NCBI GenBank assembly: GCA_900618425.1
Contig: UZAN01045866.1
Span: 1-10,340, forward strand
DNA: 10,340 bases
Direction: 5' to 3'
Source of the DNA: Echinostoma caproni
Lineage: Eukaryota > Platyhelminthes > Trematoda > Plagiorchiida > Echinostomatidae
In this document: piece by piece, positions 9,180 through 10,340 of the stretch
Numbering within the stretch: the first letter of the stretch is position 1
How the letters are laid out: each line of letters opens with the position of its first letter
Translations under genes and position numbers: made by a program
The notes under the pieces: generated by a model
Databases searched by the model: none
Told to the model about the DNA's origin: nothing
Seen by the model: only the letters and a program-made list of their open reading frames with translations

Positions 9180-9251
9180 CGGCGGCGGGGTTTGAACTCA
9201 CAACCTTCAGATCGCTGTTTCCATGACTGTAACCACTTGACCACTACCGCC
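9180..9251 (-). mobile_element. tRNA-like sequence with Pol III boxes (SINE head or tRNA pseudogene)
   Basis: On the minus strand a 72-base segment resembles a tRNA. An A box, TGGTCAAGTGG (9243-9233), and a B box, GAGTTCAAACC (9199-9189), are 44 bases apart, the normal tRNA spacing. A T-arm with loop TTCAAAC can form with one mismatch, and the acceptor ends (GGCGGTA and CGCCGTT) pair imperfectly with several G-T pairs. The D-stem and anticodon stem do not pair properly, so it is not a functional tRNA. Such sequences are the promoter heads of tRNA-derived SINEs. The minus-strand downstream sequence (below 9180) would be the SINE body; its end is not defined. Confidence 0.6.
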
Positions 9252-9971
9252 TACATCGATGGTCATCGAAACATACATTTGGATCCCAGGACACCAGTCC
9301 TGTGCCCTTTNTCACACGAACTATCAAATCTTCACAATCTGCCTGTCTTGTCCCGTCACCGTCAAACAAGTGTTTGTTTTGATTTTCCCGTGTGCGCTCT
9401 GGCTTTGGGTGTGGTTCATTCATCCTGTTCAGTACGATGTGCTAGCCACGCTCCCCATCCTCCGTATTGCAGGAGAAAAAAATAAACCAGCTCGATTTTT
9501 CCTCGCTCGATTGTGCGCGTCCATACATAGTATGACAAAAATTGCCATGGTTACGCAAAGTCCATTGGCCCTTTGGTCCGTCCGAATGTGATTCTCTCTA
9601 CTAACCAGCTAGCAATTGTAAATCCCTCCTCCCGGAGTGAGAGGGTGTTGTGTGTGTGCTGCCCAAGGTCAATTGGAAACGCTTCTGTACTACTCTAACC
9701 TGAATTGCTTATGGTTGATTGGAGAAATCCAGTAAACGATCATCTGTTGTCTCAGTACTTTCCTGGCAAACGGGAATACTAAAATAACCACTTTCTCTTT
9801 GAGATAGAACTAATCTCTTTGTTCCTTTTTCAAGTAGGAGGGAAACTGTGATCCCGGGGTCAAGAAATTTTAGGGCACGTGAGGGAACTGAAATTTTGCG
9901 GGATGATAATCAGTGTGAAATAACTCGCGAAAGTGCTCTGTTTAAATACAAGGCCGGTGGATTGATGAATT
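9252..9971. other. Non-coding stretch, nothing recognised
   Basis: Two overlapping + frames of about 100 codons (9192-9591) cross the tRNA-like sequence and an unresolved base, and have no recognisable product. No splice-bounded exon or repeat was identified. An AAATAAA-type signal at about 9479 has no gene to serve. Confidence 0.35.
9311..9311. other. Unresolved base (N)
   Basis: A single ambiguous base in an otherwise resolved sequence. It marks either an assembly uncertainty or a consensus position that could not be called. Confidence 0.99.
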
Positions 9972-10107
9972 GGATTGAATTTAGTTTACACTAAAATTAG
10001 ATGGTCATGCATCACCGGGACCATGTCTATTCTAATTGACTTTTGGAATAAACTTTATCCCTCTGTCATCTTAGATTAAAATACATTAGTGTAAACTTTA
10101 TCAATCC
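9972..10107. repeat. 136-bp nested palindrome, MITE-like
   Basis: The outer arms are GGATTGA...AGTTTACACTAA (9972-9994) and TTAGTGTAAACT...TCAATCC (10086-10107). They contain a perfect 12-base inverted match (9983-9994 with 10086-10097) and a 7-base terminal match (9972-9978 with 10101-10107). Inside, AATTAG (9995-10000) pairs with CTAATT (10032-10037) and ATGGTC (10001-10006) with GACCAT (10019-10024). The layout is like a small foldback or MITE-type DNA transposon with terminal GGATTGA. I could not find a convincing target-site duplication. Confidence 0.55.
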
Positions 10108-10233
10108 TTACTCGATCGGTTTCCATCGAGATACAGGAAATTGCTTCATGATTTCCCACAGTATCCGACTGCTTGTCTTAGTCCATCCAAAAAAGGACTG
10201 CATCTCATTCAGTAAGATCACCGAAGTACGCTG

Positions 10234-10235
<2 letters not shown>

Positions 10236-10278
<43 letters not shown>
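10236..10278. repeat. (AT)n microsatellite
   Basis: A perfect run of about 21 AT units near the right end of the window, flanked by CTGCA and CAACTGG. Confidence 0.98.
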
Positions 10279-10280
<2 letters not shown>

Positions 10281-10340
10281 ACTGGATGCATGATACGATA
10301 TGACATACTAAATTTTCGGATAAAGCAATGCACTTCGTAA

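Noticed and set aside
9192..9591. Two overlapping + frames of about 100 codons
   Set aside because: They start inside the tRNA-like sequence, cross an N, and give no recognisable protein.

Overview
This is eukaryotic DNA, most probably from a digenean flatworm. The coding pieces are short exons with GT..AG splice signals, and non-coding DNA with AT, AG, TG and ACC microsatellites dominates. A decayed LINE on the minus strand has the protein signatures of an RTE-like family that is very abundant in schistosomes and liver or lung flukes. The base composition looks balanced rather than strongly AT-rich, which fits a liver- or lung-fluke type genome better than Schistosoma. The species is an inference. 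I see no bacterial operon, CRISPR array, phage or rRNA.

Left part (1-1031, + strand): two exons of a gene recognisable as TRMT13/Trm13, the tRNA 2'-O-methyltransferase. The larger exon (736-1031) carries the S-adenosylmethionine-binding core VEFGAGRG followed by LSHW, and further on LIELKSTRYK. A smaller predicted exon (499-574) sits upstream across a 161-nt intron whose phase fits. I could not find the rest of the methyltransferase (KHLCG and CCHH motifs) downstream, so the window probably ends inside a long intron or beyond a broken gene.

Middle (1032-5206): mostly intron-like or intergenic DNA. It holds an (AT)n(AG)n compound microsatellite, a region open on both strands (3620-4144), an (ACC)n tract, a small perfect hairpin, and one splice-bounded candidate exon (5066-5152) that I cannot assign.

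Right-centre (about 8456 down to 5207, - strand): a full-length but dead RTE-like non-LTR retrotransposon. The parts appear in the normal order: N-terminal stretch, AP-type (EEP) endonuclease, linker, reverse transcriptase and C-terminal domain. They are spread over all three frames, with at least ten in-frame stops. Catalytic positions are lost in both enzymes: the endonuclease Glu is Lys, its GD(F/L)N motif reads GGFN, and the RT YADD reads YADY. The RT segment that should carry the first catalytic Asp is missing, and a CA/A simple repeat sits in its place.

Right end (8457-10340): non-coding. It contains a tRNA-like, Pol III-promoter-bearing sequence (9180-9251, -), a weaker tRNA-like stretch near 8558, stem-loops just upstream of the LINE, a 136-bp nested palindrome resembling a small MITE (9972-10107), one unresolved base (9311) and a terminal (AT)n tract.

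Nothing here amounts to a new multi-gene system. The items most worth a second look are the TRMT13 exons with an unusual insertion, the microsatellite-scarred RT deletion, the nested palindrome, and the doubly open region at 3620-4144.
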